The position numbers and the translations under genes were made by a program. The notes beneath the pieces are model-generated. The model did not search any database, was not told the origin of the DNA, and saw only the letters and a list, made by a program, of their open reading frames with translations. Of a stretch of DNA of 64,000 nucleotides, positions 1 to 10,150 are shown in pieces (the first letter of the stretch is position 1; each line of letters opens with the position of its first letter). Source of the DNA: Ariolimax columbianus (taxonomy: Eukaryota > Mollusca > Gastropoda > Stylommatophora > Arionidae); NCBI GenBank assembly GCA_036924085.1, contig JAVGWX010000013.1, positions 39,879,893-39,943,892 on the forward strand. Direction: 5' to 3'.

Positions 1-485
1 GAGCCTAGCCCGCTAAGCAATAAACTCTTCTCTTGGCTACATCCAGCTCATACCAGAGCTGGGACCTGCATAGGAGAAGATGCCTTTGTAGAAGTACAGG
101 TCTACAAAGATCTAAGAACTGTGTTACCAGTACCAAACATGACCTGTGTCCAGGTAGTGTGAGAGCAGAATGTGGACGTGTGAAATGACGTGTGTGAGGA
201 AGGCCATCGAGGATACCCAGAAATGCAGAATTTGGAACGAAGAGTTTCGCAGTATGGTCGGCACTACGGCTTGTACAGAATATATTTCCGGTAAAAAAAT
301 AATTTGGTATCATGAAACTTCTACCCGTCATCAACTTCCACTGATTTCTTACAACGCTGGTAGATCTGGCTACAGGGCAAGATGACGTCCGTGGGGCAGG
401 TGGATAGAGAACATTAGAGCGACTGTGCAGCAACATGGGCTCACATTGACCGACGTAAAGCACTTGGCGCTAAACAGACAACGTA
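1..485 (-). repeat. Dispersed repeat R4, copy 1 (runs off window edge)
   Basis: Read on the minus strand, the segment from about 480 to 310 resembles 51,120-51,330 on the plus strand. It shares GCGCCAAGTGC, TCTATCCACCTGCC, CAGATCTACCA and ATCAGTGGAAGTT. The segment from about 165 to 1 resembles 55,605-55,720 and 59,690-59,830, sharing GACCTGTACTTCTAC, a conserved CCCAGCTCT stretch and GCTTAGCGGGCTAGGCTC. Together they suggest one repeat longer than 480 bp that is usually found in pieces. An open frame of 152 codons crosses the copy on the minus strand. It matches no family I know and is not shared by the other copies, so I do not call a gene. Confidence 0.6.
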
Positions 486-657
486 AGCTCCCCACGGCAC
501 TGAACGGCATAAGTGGAAAGAAAGCTAACTATAGGACGATGTTATTTTGTGTTTCTTATCAATAATGTAAAAAAAAAAAAAAAGATGTGAACGCGGGAAC
601 AAGTTATCATTTATAAAATATTGTCTAAAGAGAAATGCATTGATTTTTAAATGTTAT

Positions 658-908
658 TTTTTTTTGCGCTCGCTTTATTTCTCTATTCCCCAATGTGGTC
701 TGCGTTGCACTATGTTTTTATTTTGCGCCTGTCGCCTATTACATCCGAATTCGGCATGCATTTTAAGTAACGGTCTGTTTCGTCCCGCATTTTCTAAGGG
801 TTTGCTTCCCCTGGGTAAAGGCCGGTGCTGTGAATGGAGAGCGAACCCAACACCTTCGTGTTGTGAGCCGTGCTTGTCACTTGGACCACTAGCCCACGCC
901 ATCCACAA
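658..908 (-). mobile_element. tRNA-derived SINE (SINE-T1), copy 1
   Basis: The reverse complement starts with a tRNA-like head (GGCGTGGGCTAGTGGTCC as A box, a B-box-like GGGTTCGCTCTCC). It continues with the body shared with 29,228-29,478 and 61,637-61,885: CCGGCC, GCAAACCCTTAGAAAATGC, GCATGCCGAATTCGGATGT, GTGCAACGCAGACCACATTG and GGGAATAGAGAAATAAAGCG. It ends in an A-rich tail, seen as T9 on the plus strand at 658-666. No clear target-site duplication is visible. SINE-T1 is non-coding and should depend on a LINE for mobility. Confidence 0.75.
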
Positions 909-1375
909 ATGCAGTTTGAGAAGCACTGATCTAGAAAAATCTCAGAGGAAAGGGTTTCAAGTGCTATTTTTACCTGTCGTGCTGTTTGTGCAAAACACGT
1001 GACATTGGTTTTCTCCCTTTGTTGCTAAGCTTACGAAACATGAAACTGTCGGTGGCTTTTGCATTGAATCATTTTGTATGTTCTTTGTTTAGCCAATTTT
1101 ACGTGTCGACCTCGAAGACCTTTCAGCGTAAGTATGTGAGTAAAATATCACACATCATAGTTACATAGAAATGCGCATTCAAATGTCAATATAGAAGGTG
1201 TAAAGACCTCCCAAAGACAACGTATAAATTCAACAATGCAAATACAGACGATCCTTTTCACTTGGCAGATACATGGGAATAATTAGGTAGATTAGAAAGG
1301 ACGAGTGGAGAGAGCGAACAGACGGAATAGGAAGTTAAGAGAGTGGAGGGGAGGCAATAAAGGTGTGAGGTGATG
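909..1375. other. No gene recognised
   Basis: Unique-looking, AT-leaning sequence. At 912-929, TGCAGTTTGAGAAGCACTG resembles the inward end of a hAT-type terminal inverted repeat, but no partner end was found. Confidence 0.5.
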
Positions 1376-2065
1376 GGTGAGCGAGAGGTGGAGGTTGAAA
1401 GCTGAGAAGGGGAAGGGAAAGCTAAGATGGGGAAGAGGAAGCGAAGATGGGGAAGTGGAAGCTAAGACAGGAAAGGAGAAGTGAAAAGCTAAGATGGGGA
1501 AGGTGAAGTTAAGATGGGGAAGGGGAAGCTAAGATGCGGAAGGGGAAGCTAAGATGGGGAAGAGGAAGCTAAGATGGGGAAGCTAAGATGGAGAAGGGGA
1601 AGCTAAGATAGGGAAGGGGAAGCTAAGATAGGAAAGGGGAAGCTAAAATGGGAAGCAGAAATACAAGATGGCAAAGGGGAACCTAAGATGGGGAAGGGGA
1701 AGCTGAGATAGGAAAGGGGAAGCTAAGTTGAGGAAGGGAAAGCTAAGATGGGGAAGGGAAATTTAAGATGGGCAAGAAGAGCTAAGATAGGGATGAGCAA
1801 GCTAAGATGAGGAAGTGAAAGCTAAAATCGGGAGGGGAAAGCTAAGATGGGGAGGGGGAGCTAAGATGGGGAGAGGGAGCTAAGATGGGGAGGGTAAGTT
1901 AAGATGGGGAAAGGGAAGCTAATATGGGGTAGGGGAAGCTAAGATGTGGAAAGGGAAGCTAGAATGGGTAGGGGAAGCTAAGATGGGAAATGGAAAGCTA
2001 AGATGGAGAAGGGGAAGCTAAGATAGGGAATGGGAAGCTAAGATGGACAAGGGGAAGCTAATAGA
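1376..2065. repeat. GA-rich minisatellite, ~20-bp unit
   Basis: About 30 degenerate copies of GCTAAGATGGGGAAGGGGAA, with units of 16-22 bp and strong purine asymmetry on the plus strand. Copies vary by small insertions, deletions and substitutions such as GATGGG to GATAGG. No ORF is sustained. Confidence 0.9.
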
Positions 2066-2224
2066 GGAAAAATAAAGAAAGTGGTGTGAGGGTCAGCAAA
2101 AAATAAGGGGGGGGGGGGTAAAGGATTAGCTCCCCCTCCCCCTTCCCCATGGAAGGAGAACAAGCTTTCCTGGGCTGATATTCAACATTCCAGAAGTAAT
2201 GGAAAAAGGCACCGAAACAAAACT

Positions 2225-2811
2225 AGAGAGAAAACATATAGCCTTAGAATATATTAAAGGGACATACCTAACCACAGAATTAGCCTGTGTATTTACGGAT
2301 GGATCAGCAATGAGGATAATGAAAAATGGATGAGAAGTCGTTTACACTACATTAAATAATGGACAGGAAACCCATAACTTAGCGGCGACTGACAAGCTCT
2401 TAAACGTCTTGAGGGCTGATGTTGAGGCTATAAGAACAGTTGCAACAGACATCGTGGAAAACAAGACAATCCTTACAGATTCCCTACCAGTCAGAATGAT
2501 CATAAAAACACATACAAACAATGAATTGGTTGGCAGGCTATCGGAGGCACTCATAAATACAAGTTACAATCTCAACAGAGTGAGTATCCTTTGGATTCTT
2601 CCACACTGAAAGATACAGACATTTGGAAGGCAGATAGACTGGCAAAAGAAGTAGGCGGTAAACCCCAATCTGACGACAGAGTTACAAATGAGTAAAATAA
2701 AGACAATGATACAAATTAACTTCATAGACAAATGACTCAGAGTACAGCCAGGATCTGATATAGCAGAATCACACTATTCTTTGCGAACGCGTAACTGCAG
2801 ACCGAAAAATC
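2225..2811 (+). pseudogene. LINE-B RNase H domain relic, 5' part of interrupted copy
   Basis: The frame at 2,280 reads CVFTDGSAMRI, then LRADVEAIRTV, then ILTDSLPV. These are the spaced Asp, Glu and Asp motifs of a type-I RNase H such as sits at the C-terminus of many non-LTR retrotransposons. A shifted frame near 2,631 reads ADRLAKEVGGKPQ, the usual fourth-Asp block (NEADRLAKEG in intact relatives). TGA stops at about 2,334 and 2,607 and the frameshift make it non-functional. The sequence continues as SDIAESHYSLRTRNC to 2,811, where SINE-1 copy A was inserted. The same element resumes at 3,765. RNase H removes the RNA strand during retrotransposition. Confidence 0.7.
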
Positions 2812-3171
2812 GGGATCAAGATGCTGAGCAGCGCATAAGCTGCAGTGGTCAGCGACCCATAGCTGACTGGTAGCGTCAGGGCAAGCGAACCAGAGCTGCC
2901 AAGACCCTTCTACACCTCCACGCAGTGATCCTGGATAACAAGCTGCAGCAGGGCAAACTGGCTAAGGAGAATGGATCGAAGAGGGAATGCTAACCCGGTA
3001 CTCAAAAAATGCTTGCTGAAGTTGGATGTGTTGGACCGAAAGGTGCAAATATCGCAATAAAGCTGCAAACTACGACACAACGCATTCCGTTCTCTGGACT
3101 ACATTCTGCTACTTAAGCCTTTTCGGGGTTTGGTAGCGGGAGATTGAGAACGAAGAAGAAGAAGAAGAAGA
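2812..3171 (+). mobile_element. SINE-1 copy A, inserted in LINE-B
   Basis: Near full-length copy of the ~350-bp dispersed family. It opens GGGATCAAGATGCTGAGCAG and passes through CCATAGCTGACTG, TGGCTAAGGAGAA, ACTACGACACAACGCATTCC and TTGGTAGCGGGAGATTGAG, ending in (GAA)n. It is flanked by AGACCGAAAAATC (2,799-2,811) and AGACCGAAGAATC (3,172-3,184), a 13-bp target-site duplication with one mismatch. This is the signature of target-primed reverse transcription. No coding capacity. TGGCTAAGGAG fits an A-box consensus, but the nearby GATCGAAGA is only 15 bp away, so a pol III promoter is not demonstrated. Confidence 0.85.
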
Positions 3172-3192
3172 AGACCGAAGAATCATCTGTTC

Positions 3193-3750
3193 TTCTTCTT
3201 CTTCGTATGCTGTCAGACGTCAAACTTTTTTTTTCTCGAAAAAAGCAGCTGTCATCCTGAGGCTGTCGACACTGCCATAGAGCTTGTCTAGTGTTGCTAC
3301 TGGTGATGGCCACATCTGCTCTCTCTGATCCTCGTATGTCGGGAAGTTTTGCAGTAAATGTTCAGCGGTCATTTTCCCGGTGCCACACGAGCATTCGTCA
3401 GTGCCACCTATCTTCAATTTATTGAAAGGATGGTACCTCAGTCTATTGTGGCCAGTGCGGAGTCTGAAGACCACGGCCTGCTCTCTTCTGTTCAAATGGT
3501 AATAGGCATCGTTTTTTGTGTAGCCAGTATGTTCGGTTTCCCATTTGGTCATGTATCTAGCTCTAATAAGCCTTTTTGAATCTTTGTATGTCACACTAGT
3601 ATCTGGTTGTGGTAGTCTTGCACCTTCTTTTGCCAGTATGTCTGCCTCCTCGTTGCCTTGGATGTTACAGTGGGATGGAACCCACTGTACCACTACTCTT
3701 TTTGGTGCGGACTGCTGGCGTAGTTGACAGAGTACTGCTCTTAAATCATT
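3193..3750 (-). mobile_element. LINE-A, 5'-truncated copy with target-site duplication
   Basis: The minus strand encodes 157 codons (3,220-3,693) from QWVPSHCNIQGNEEAD, the last catalytic Asp block of RNase H. It continues through FRLRTGHNRL and a Cys-rich DECSCGTGKMTAEHLL motif to the C-terminal KLYGSVDSLRMTAAFFEK. The 3' end is (GAA)n, read as TTC repeats from 3,193. The copy is flanked by AGAATCATCTGTTC at 3,179-3,192 and again at 3,751-3,764, a perfect 14-bp target-site duplication. The truncation removed RT and most of RNase H, so it is dead on arrival. It matches 9,588-10,150 and 49,152-49,469. Confidence 0.9.
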
Positions 3751-3764
3751 AGAATCATCTGTTC

Positions 3765-3994
3765 AAGAAATTATAACATGGACACCCAAATATGTGCCCA
3801 CGCGGACAGAAGAAACAAACGGTGAAACATGTACTACAGGTCTGTCGGCTCCACCAGAGAAGCAGGATGACTAAATAGCCCTACCCAACCCAATAGCGAG
3901 ATAAACTGTATGGTCACTAAAGAAGCCTGAGCAGGATCGTCAAGTTTATGAGGAAAATAAATGCAATTATTTGAGAACGAATGAAGAAGAAGAA
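3765..3994 (+). pseudogene. LINE-B C-terminal tail, 3' part of interrupted copy
   Basis: This is the continuation of the relic that stops at 2,811. It aligns with the uninterrupted relative at 5,525-5,768: AAAAATC..ATGTTCAA, then GGCTCCACCAGAG.AGCAG, then CGAGATAAACTGTATGG. In one frame it reads HVLQVCRLHQRS and then RDKLYG, the KLYG block found near the end of RNase H LINE ORFs. It ends in GAAGAAGAA at 3,983-3,994. Several stops are present. Confidence 0.7.
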
Positions 3995-4194
3995 ACCGCA
4001 TTTTAAATCGTCTTGTACGACGCGTTCTCGTTGTAGCAGTGGCGATATTGGCTTCACCGCCACACAAAGCCTTGAATTCTATTTGGGTTACGTAGCACTG
4101 CAGTCGTTTCTACGATGACAAGTCAGTAAATAGGTTACAGATCAGTTCTTATTTTCTAAATATCTTATATACGAACGTGAAGAGCATTTATTAT

Positions 4195-4515
4195 TGTCCT
4201 TACTCTGTCCCTTATTTAGAACATAATTTCCACCAACATTGATATACTTTTCCCAGCGCTTTATCAGTGTACCAGAACCTGCAGCAAAAAAGCCTTTGGT
4301 CTAATCTATCAGCCACATTTGCACTTCGCGTGAAACCTTTTCGTCATTCGAATTGTGTCACACCAAAGTACGACCATGCATTATTCTGAAGGCAGTTGTT
4401 ACACTGTCTGTCGTTACTCGATTATCAGTTGGAACCATCTCCCGAACGCGCTAAACATTTGTTTTTGTTGCAATCTAAAAAGAACGACCAGGTCATGCTT
4501 CATCAGCAATTTGTG
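4195..4515 (-). pseudogene. mariner-type transposase relic, internally deleted
   Basis: The minus strand encodes two recognisable ends of a Tc1/mariner transposase joined without the middle. From about 4,515 to 4,385 it reads DEA.PGRSF and RVREMVPTDNRVTTDSV, like the N-terminal helix-turn-helix linker (GRPSTS...RVRELV...RLTVREIA). From about 4,365 to 4,195 it reads NSNDEKVSREVQMWL, then GTLIKRWEKYINVGGNYV, the family's C-terminus (LIxRWEKCINxxGDYVE). The DDD core is absent, so the copy is deletion-derived. In-frame TGA and TAG codons are also present. Terminal repeats and a TA duplication were not located. Confidence 0.7.
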
Positions 4516-5224
4516 AGGGAGCTATAGAAAAGATTTCGATTCAATTATTTACCGTCTTAACGCGACAAACACTTTTCATCATAAGCAGGGAGCATATTTA
4601 TTGCAGAAATTCTTGCTGCACATACACACACACACACACATCCACATACACAACTCACAGCAGAAAGCTTTTATTTGATTGTACACTTTGTAGACACGGC
4701 CGCAAATTTTGCATCAGAACTGCGCACGTGCAATGCACACCTAACGTCTGTTACCTACAGTAACCACAAAGCTGGAAGTCACTCTACCACCAAATGTCAC
4801 ATTTACAAACTATCAACCCCATTTCTCGGCGATCCCTCATCTGTTTGTCTTAACGTATCCTTGTAAGTACGTTCTCTCACATAAGGAGTGGCAAATTCAG
4901 TGACTATTTCTCGTGGCCAATTCTCGTGGCCAATACTCGTAGCCAATTCTCGTGGTCGATTTTCGTGCTAATTCTCATCTGACATAGTTTTATATTCCAG
5001 AGGTGTTAGTCCTCACTGTTAGTCGTGGTTTACGGCATACACTTAGTATAGGAATCTCCATATTCACATCTATAACACAAACATATGTATGGATCAGCCT
5101 TATCATTATAAGTGAGAAACAGAGCCACCACTACAGCTGGCCTTTATACAGGAGCATACATGTGCAGCAGTGATTCATGGCAATGGTTTTAGATGATAAG
5201 ATTACTAGCTTTATGCACAATCCT
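4516..5224. other. No gene recognised; short CA repeat
   Basis: A (CA)n tract lies at 4,624-4,640. Four short degenerate repeats of CCAATTCTCGTGG lie at about 4,915-4,970. Nothing else is recognised. Confidence 0.5.
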
Positions 5225-5768
5225 CTTCAGTGGTCTTTCAGAAAGAGAAGAATAATCTGGGTCAGATGATCATACTGATAGAAACTACATGTCATGCCCT
5301 CGTTTGTGCTCCTGGAAACAGGCTAAGTCAAAGCAGCCGTGTAAACGAAGTTGGCAAACCCCAAACATTAAAAAAAGATGGATATCCAGAAATAAAGACA
5401 GCAATCAAAAGTCTTCAAAGAGAAATGACACACAGAACACACAAAGTCTGATACAGCTGAAGCGTACTACACTTTGCCAAGAAAAGATCAGGTGACAATA
5501 TTGAGGCAGCAAAATGCAGACTGAAAAATCGTATGTTCAACAAAATTAAATGTAGACACACAGACCTGTGTGTAGCGAACAAATAAACGGCGGAGCTTGT
5601 TTTACAAGACTGCCGGCTCCACCAGAGGAGCAGCGTGGCTGCACGACCCACCCGAACACAATTACGAGATAAACTGTATGGGGCGATAACAGGTTTAATT
5701 AGGAAATATATGCCATTATTTTATAGCCAATGACGACGACGAAGAAGAAAAAGAAAAAGAAGAAATAA
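5225..5768 (+). pseudogene. LINE-B RNase H tail, second copy
   Basis: A decayed relative of the 2.2-4.0 kb element without the insertions. It reads APGNRLSQSSRVNEVGKPQ near 5,310 (compare ADRLAKEVGGKPQ), then EIKTAIKSLQRE, SDTAEAYYTL, RLKNRMFNKIK, AELVLQDCRLHQRS and TQLRDKLYGAITGL, in more than one frame. It ends IALIF-like and then GAC/GAA triplets to 5,768. The order of blocks (AD, substrate-binding region, a CxC-like turn, LQDC, KLYG) is that of RNase H LINE C-termini. It serves as the empty-site reference for the nested locus. Confidence 0.65.
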
Positions 5769-5801
5769 CAGAAAAAAAGACGCCTAGAAATGAACAAATA
5801 G

Positions 5802-5884
5802 TCCATGTAAAGGAAACCGGTTGTATACAGATTCTGCAGTCTTCTAAACTAGTAAAAAGACGTCAAGTTAAGTTTAAGTTAACC
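5802..5884 (+). mobile_element. CR1/L2-like LINE 3' tail fragment
   Basis: TTGTATACAGATTCTGCAGT, then CTTCTAAACTAGTAAAAAGACG, then AGTTAAGTTTAAGTTAA. This is the 3' untranslated end of the element at 13,281-15,040, which reads TTGTATACAGACTCTGCAGG and ends in TTAAG repeats. Only about 80 bp remain, as expected from extreme 5' truncation. Confidence 0.75.
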
Positions 5885-7195
5885 TGCTACAAAACGTAGT
5901 CGTAAAGAGTCAACTCAAGCTCAGCGCAAGTAGCTTCAATAAACAACATAATGAAGAAGTTGCCACCCCATTCAGAACTATATTATTCACCTTTATCGAC
6001 ATGCTTGGAAGGTTACAGTCTAGTGGCTCTTTTCTTTTCCACCCGGCTAGCCCTCTTATCCCTCCCGAAAACCACTCCAACAAAGGAGGGTTAGTTTATT
6101 CAAGGAAGTCTATGCTAACATGAAAGCACCTCACGTGGGCACCCTTCTGTCAGCGCGAGCCCAGGTAGATCTGGAAATGTCTTCAGACACTTCCGATCTG
6201 GCATGCTGTTGATTCAGGACCGGGCGTAGACAATAAACCCTGGCATGGTTCTCGGCACACCACCCGGTCTTGCTGACGTCCCTGTTCCTCAGATAGCTGG
6301 GACCAGACACACCTTTTGTCAAGGGCCGTGAGTGCACTCCGATGGCATCGATCTGATCACGTACCATTGACCTTTTCCTCCGAGACGTAAAATAGTGCCA
6401 TGTTAACACTTATAAAACAAGGTATATATGGAAACTGCACCAAATAACTGTCTGCTTGGTTTATAAAAGATACAAACTAATTTACCTAAATAGCTTTCAC
6501 TTGTGTGTTTCCGAGTCCAAAGAGGGACAAAAGAAGAACTCTACTGTAACGGGCCAAGCATGTTGTCGAATACGGTTAAGGGGTCAGTGCATGGAGCATT
6601 TACTTCTTCTGCAGCAACGTTCAGTCACTTTAAGACTATTAGATGTGACCAGGTAAACTTGTGATAATTTGCTGCATTTATCTTGATAACATGTACTCCA
6701 CAATGAGCTGTATAAGTTTTAATTGACTGCTTTATTGATAGATTGATCGATTGACTGACACAAGAAATACATTTTTAAAATGGTTACTAAGATTTGCAGT
6801 GTAGTGCCACTTACATCAGAATAACATTAGAAATAAAATGCGGATGGCGTGATGTTACACAACATCACCACTAGCATGTCGATGGACAAGACAAATATGG
6901 GTATCACAACATAGTCCCAGTATGTAACATTGGCGTAAAATCGTTATCTGTCTTTTACTACCACAACATCTTCCATAACCAATGGGCGTGTTTTATACGT
7001 TATCAGAATAGCTGGTTAGTTGCCCACCCAAAGCGATGATGGCGATACCATCAGATAGTTTTATCGTGATGATGTAACCTGCGCTATATTTTGATTATAG
7101 TGTGGAAACGATGTACGGATCATCACCCTCGCTCTCTGCTCCTGAACTACCTTGGATCAGTGGCAAGACATACGTTAAGACCATTGGAGGTAATT
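5885..7195. other. No gene recognised
   Basis: No convincing coding or mobile signal. A 92-codon minus frame at 6,131-6,409 matches nothing I know. Confidence 0.45.
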
Positions 7196-7372
7196 TTCTC
7201 CTGTTTGTTCCAAATATTCAAATTTTTGTTTTGTATTTTCTCATGTTTGTTCCAATTATCCTCATGTTTGTTCTGTATTTTCTCATGTGTTTCTAAATAT
7301 TCTCATGTTTGTTCTGTATTTCATCATGTCTGTTCTGTATTTCTTCATGTTTATTCTGTATTTCCTCAATTT
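7196..7372. repeat. 21-bp minisatellite, left arm
   Basis: About eight units of TGTTTGTTCTGTATTTCCTCA with substitutions. A second block of the same unit lies at 7,795-8,115. Confidence 0.85.
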
Positions 7373-7794
7373 ATCTTAAGAAAGCACGGGTCAGACTTCT
7401 GACCTGGTTCATTCCATTGATCTTGTCCAAGTACAGGAAATTAACATCCCGCTGGTGCTACTGTACGTGGTCCTGATCCGTTCAGGCCTACACGCACTTC
7501 GATTCGTCTAGACTCCAAGGCGGCTGCGGACAATGCCTGGCCCACAGCTGGACAAAGGTGTCATACCTGAGGTCTGGACGCGTGAGGCGTCTCCACCAAG
7601 GGGGCTCCGGTTTGAACAAACACCTGCTCTTACACAAATTACAAATGCTATTAAGGTGTTCCAGGTACTTCAACGGTTAGTTGTCTCCCCCGCTATTCTC
7701 AGGCGTGTATAAATGCTTTCCTTTCTTAAGTTTATTGACATTCTTCCTGTTTGGATGTTCCATGTTTTGCCCTTACTGCTCTGGATTTTATTAT
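7373..7794. other. Unrelated GC-richer spacer splitting the 21-bp array
   Basis: About 420 bp without the 21-bp unit, clearly more GC-rich between about 7,440 and 7,620. No family recognised and no flanking duplication seen. It may be an insertion into one formerly continuous array. Confidence 0.4.
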
Positions 7795-8115
7795 GTTTGA
7801 TCTATATTTCCTCATGTTTGAAACGTATTTTATTATGTTTGTTCTGTATTCTTAATTATTATTCTACGTTTCCTACTGTTTCCTAACAATCGCATGTTAA
7901 TATGTTTGCTACGTATTTCCTTATTTTTTTCTTGTGTATTTTCATGTTTGTTCTATATTTCTCTAAAATTGATCTGTATTTCAATGTGTTTAATCTGTAT
8001 TTTCATGTTTGTTCCGCATTTCCCTGTATGCGTTCTGTATGTAAATATGAGTGGTATGTATTGCCTTATGTCTGTTCCGCATGTATATTATGTATTTTCG
8101 CATGTGTGTTCTGAA
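7795..8115. repeat. 21-bp minisatellite, right arm
   Basis: Degenerate units of TCATGTTTGTTCTGTATTTCC, more diverged than the left arm and fading into unique sequence near 8,110. Confidence 0.75.
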
Positions 8116-8156
8116 CGCCACTGTTTAAAGTACGTATACAGGTATATCGAAGTCAG

Positions 8157-8250
8157 ATGTGAGTGAGTGAGTGTGTATGTGTGTGAAAGAGAGAGCGAGA
8201 GAGAGAGAGAGAGAGAATGGGTGTGTGTGTGAGAGATAAAGAAAGAATGT
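8157..8250. repeat. GA/GT microsatellite
   Basis: GAGT repeats, then GTGTAT, then GA dinucleotides, then GT dinucleotides. A simple sequence repeat. Confidence 0.9.
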
Positions 8251-9575
8251 GAGTGAGTATGTGTATATACACAACACATAACAATGAAGGTTCAACAATA
8301 AATACTAAAATAATATCTTGTTTTTATTACATATTTTTTTTACGTTGGTTGGGTCCCAATGTCGGATTTACAATTCTGAGGAAAAATGTCCGTTTGTCCA
8401 TAAAGACTACGAATAGTGTACACGCAATTTTTTGGGTTAGATGTCACCGCCTACTTAAAACTATGTACACGTATCCCTCCAGGTGGTGATGAGATAAGCA
8501 CCCGGCCGCTCCGCCACTCGCTTCTCATTATCTTCAGATCTGACTTACTTGCGGTTCCTACCAACGTGTGCAGTCAAGCGACGTGTGGGGCTCTGGTTGC
8601 CTTTCTTACCAAACTGTTGGAACAGCCGTTGTAAGTCGTCATATACCCGTCTGGCGTGTGCTCTTCCTTGTACAATGTTGCTCGATCACTGCTCGAACAG
8701 TTGCTTATCACCTGCGTGGTTGTATGAGTTCTCTTATGTCATGCATCATTCTGCCACGTGCTCTTCATCGTACATTGTTGCTAGCGCAATGGTAGTTGAT
8801 CAGGTTGCATTCCCATGATACAATCTGACCATTATATTATGTCTTGAAATGTGTCGAGTCCAAGGAGTAGCTGTCACTTTATCTCTCACTAGATCTCTTC
8901 TGGAAACATATTTGACGTTCCCTACAGATAGTAGCCCTGTGCAGTCATGACTGACTAATGAATGATAGGACATTGGAGTGGTGAATATATAGATGCCCCT
9001 TTCAGACAACACTGACAAATGAATGATAGGACCGGGAAGTGGTAACTCTCTTGTGAAAGTCGAGAATTATTTTTTCCTTCCAGCGTTGTTTTACTTTCTT
9101 GTATTCCAAACGATTATTTTCACCCACTCTCACGTTGGCTGTTCGTGGTACAACCTCACTTTGTGAGGCTTATGCCAGTGCCTTCCAGTACCACTTACAC
9201 ACATCGTTGAGCCTCCATTCGGGTCCGTCGTTGGTTCTTTTTATTTGGGAATGAGAGCAGCTTCATGCGACCAATAGGACCCATTCGTCGCTACTTAAAG
9301 AGTGTAAACTTGCTTGGGAGATCGGTGCGAGAAGGAAGCTCTACATCTACCACTTCGTCCCTCCTTTTAATATCAAAGATAAATCACCGATGGGAGGTGT
9401 TAACCTTTGCTCTTGTTTCTCCTTCGTTGCACAAGTTTTATTAGGAGATAAGATTCCATTTGTGATATTGTAATATTCCTCTCTTGTGCCTTGTAAACAC
9501 ACCAGTTTTGACAAAGCAGAACATAGTTGGTTTCAGTATAATGTCCATCAATTGATGTTTTGTTTCCTACCTGAC
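8251..9575. other. No gene recognised
   Basis: Contains two loose copies of a CGTGTGCTCTTCCTTGTACA-like phrase (about 8,653 and 8,756) and two of TGACTAATGAATGATAGGAC (about 8,950 and 9,012). Both are small local duplications. No coding signal. Confidence 0.45.
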
Positions 9576-9614
9576 GTTGGAGTGTTTCTTCTTCTTCTTC
9601 TTCATCGTACGCAG

Positions 9615-10150
9615 TCAGACAGTAACATTTATTTTTTCTAAAAAAGCAGCCGTCATCCTGAGGCTGTCGACACTGCCATAGAGCTTGTCTAGTGTTGCCA
9701 CTGGTGATGGCCACATCTGCTCTCTCTGGTCCTCGTATGTCGGGTAGTTTTGCAGCAAATGCTCAGCGGTCATTTTCCCGGTACCACACGGGCATTCGTC
9801 GGTGCCACCTATCTTCAATTTGTTGAATAGGTGGTAGCTCAGTCTATTGTGGTCAGTGCGGAGTCTGAAGACCACGACCTGCTCTATTCTGTTCAACTGG
9901 TAATAGGCATCGTTTTTGGTGTAGCCAGTATGTTCGGTTTCCCATTTGGTCATGTATTTAGCTCTAAAAAGCCGTTTTGACTCTTCGTATGTCATACTAG
10001 TATCTGATTGTGGTAGTTTTGCACCTTCTTTTGCCAGTCTGTCTGCCTCCTCGTTGCCTTGGATGTTGCAGTGAGATGGAACCCACTGCACCACTACCCT
10101 TTTTGGTGCGGCCTGCTGGCATAGTTGACAGAGTACTGCTCTTAAATCAT
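9615..10150 (-). pseudogene. LINE-A RNase H C-terminal half and tail
   Basis: The continuation of the preceding frame after the shift. From about 10,150 it reads DLRAVLCQLCQQ, then QWVPSHCNIQGNEEAD with the fourth catalytic Asp, then FRLRTDHNRLSYHLFNKLKI. Next comes DECPCGTGKMTAEHLLQNYP, a compact Cys/His-bearing segment, and it ends EKINVTV-stop at 9,615. The sibling at 3,193-3,750 reads CTAATGATTTAAGA at the junction, whereas this copy reads CTTAACATGATTTAAGA. Two extra bases, CA, are therefore the likely frameshift. Confidence 0.88.

Noticed and set aside
5..463. 152-codon minus-strand ORF at the window start
   Set aside because: It overlaps dispersed repeat R4. The other R4 copies do not preserve the frame, and no domain is recognisable.
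912..930. TTTGAGAAGCACTG, resembling a hAT right end
   Set aside because: A single end only. The left partner is missing or was displaced by the neighbouring SINE-T1, so no element can be claimed.
2900..3010. Pol III A and B boxes in SINE-1 (TGGCTAAGGAG / GATCGAAGA)
   Set aside because: The spacing of about 15 bp is too short for a tRNA-type promoter. Kept only as a note.
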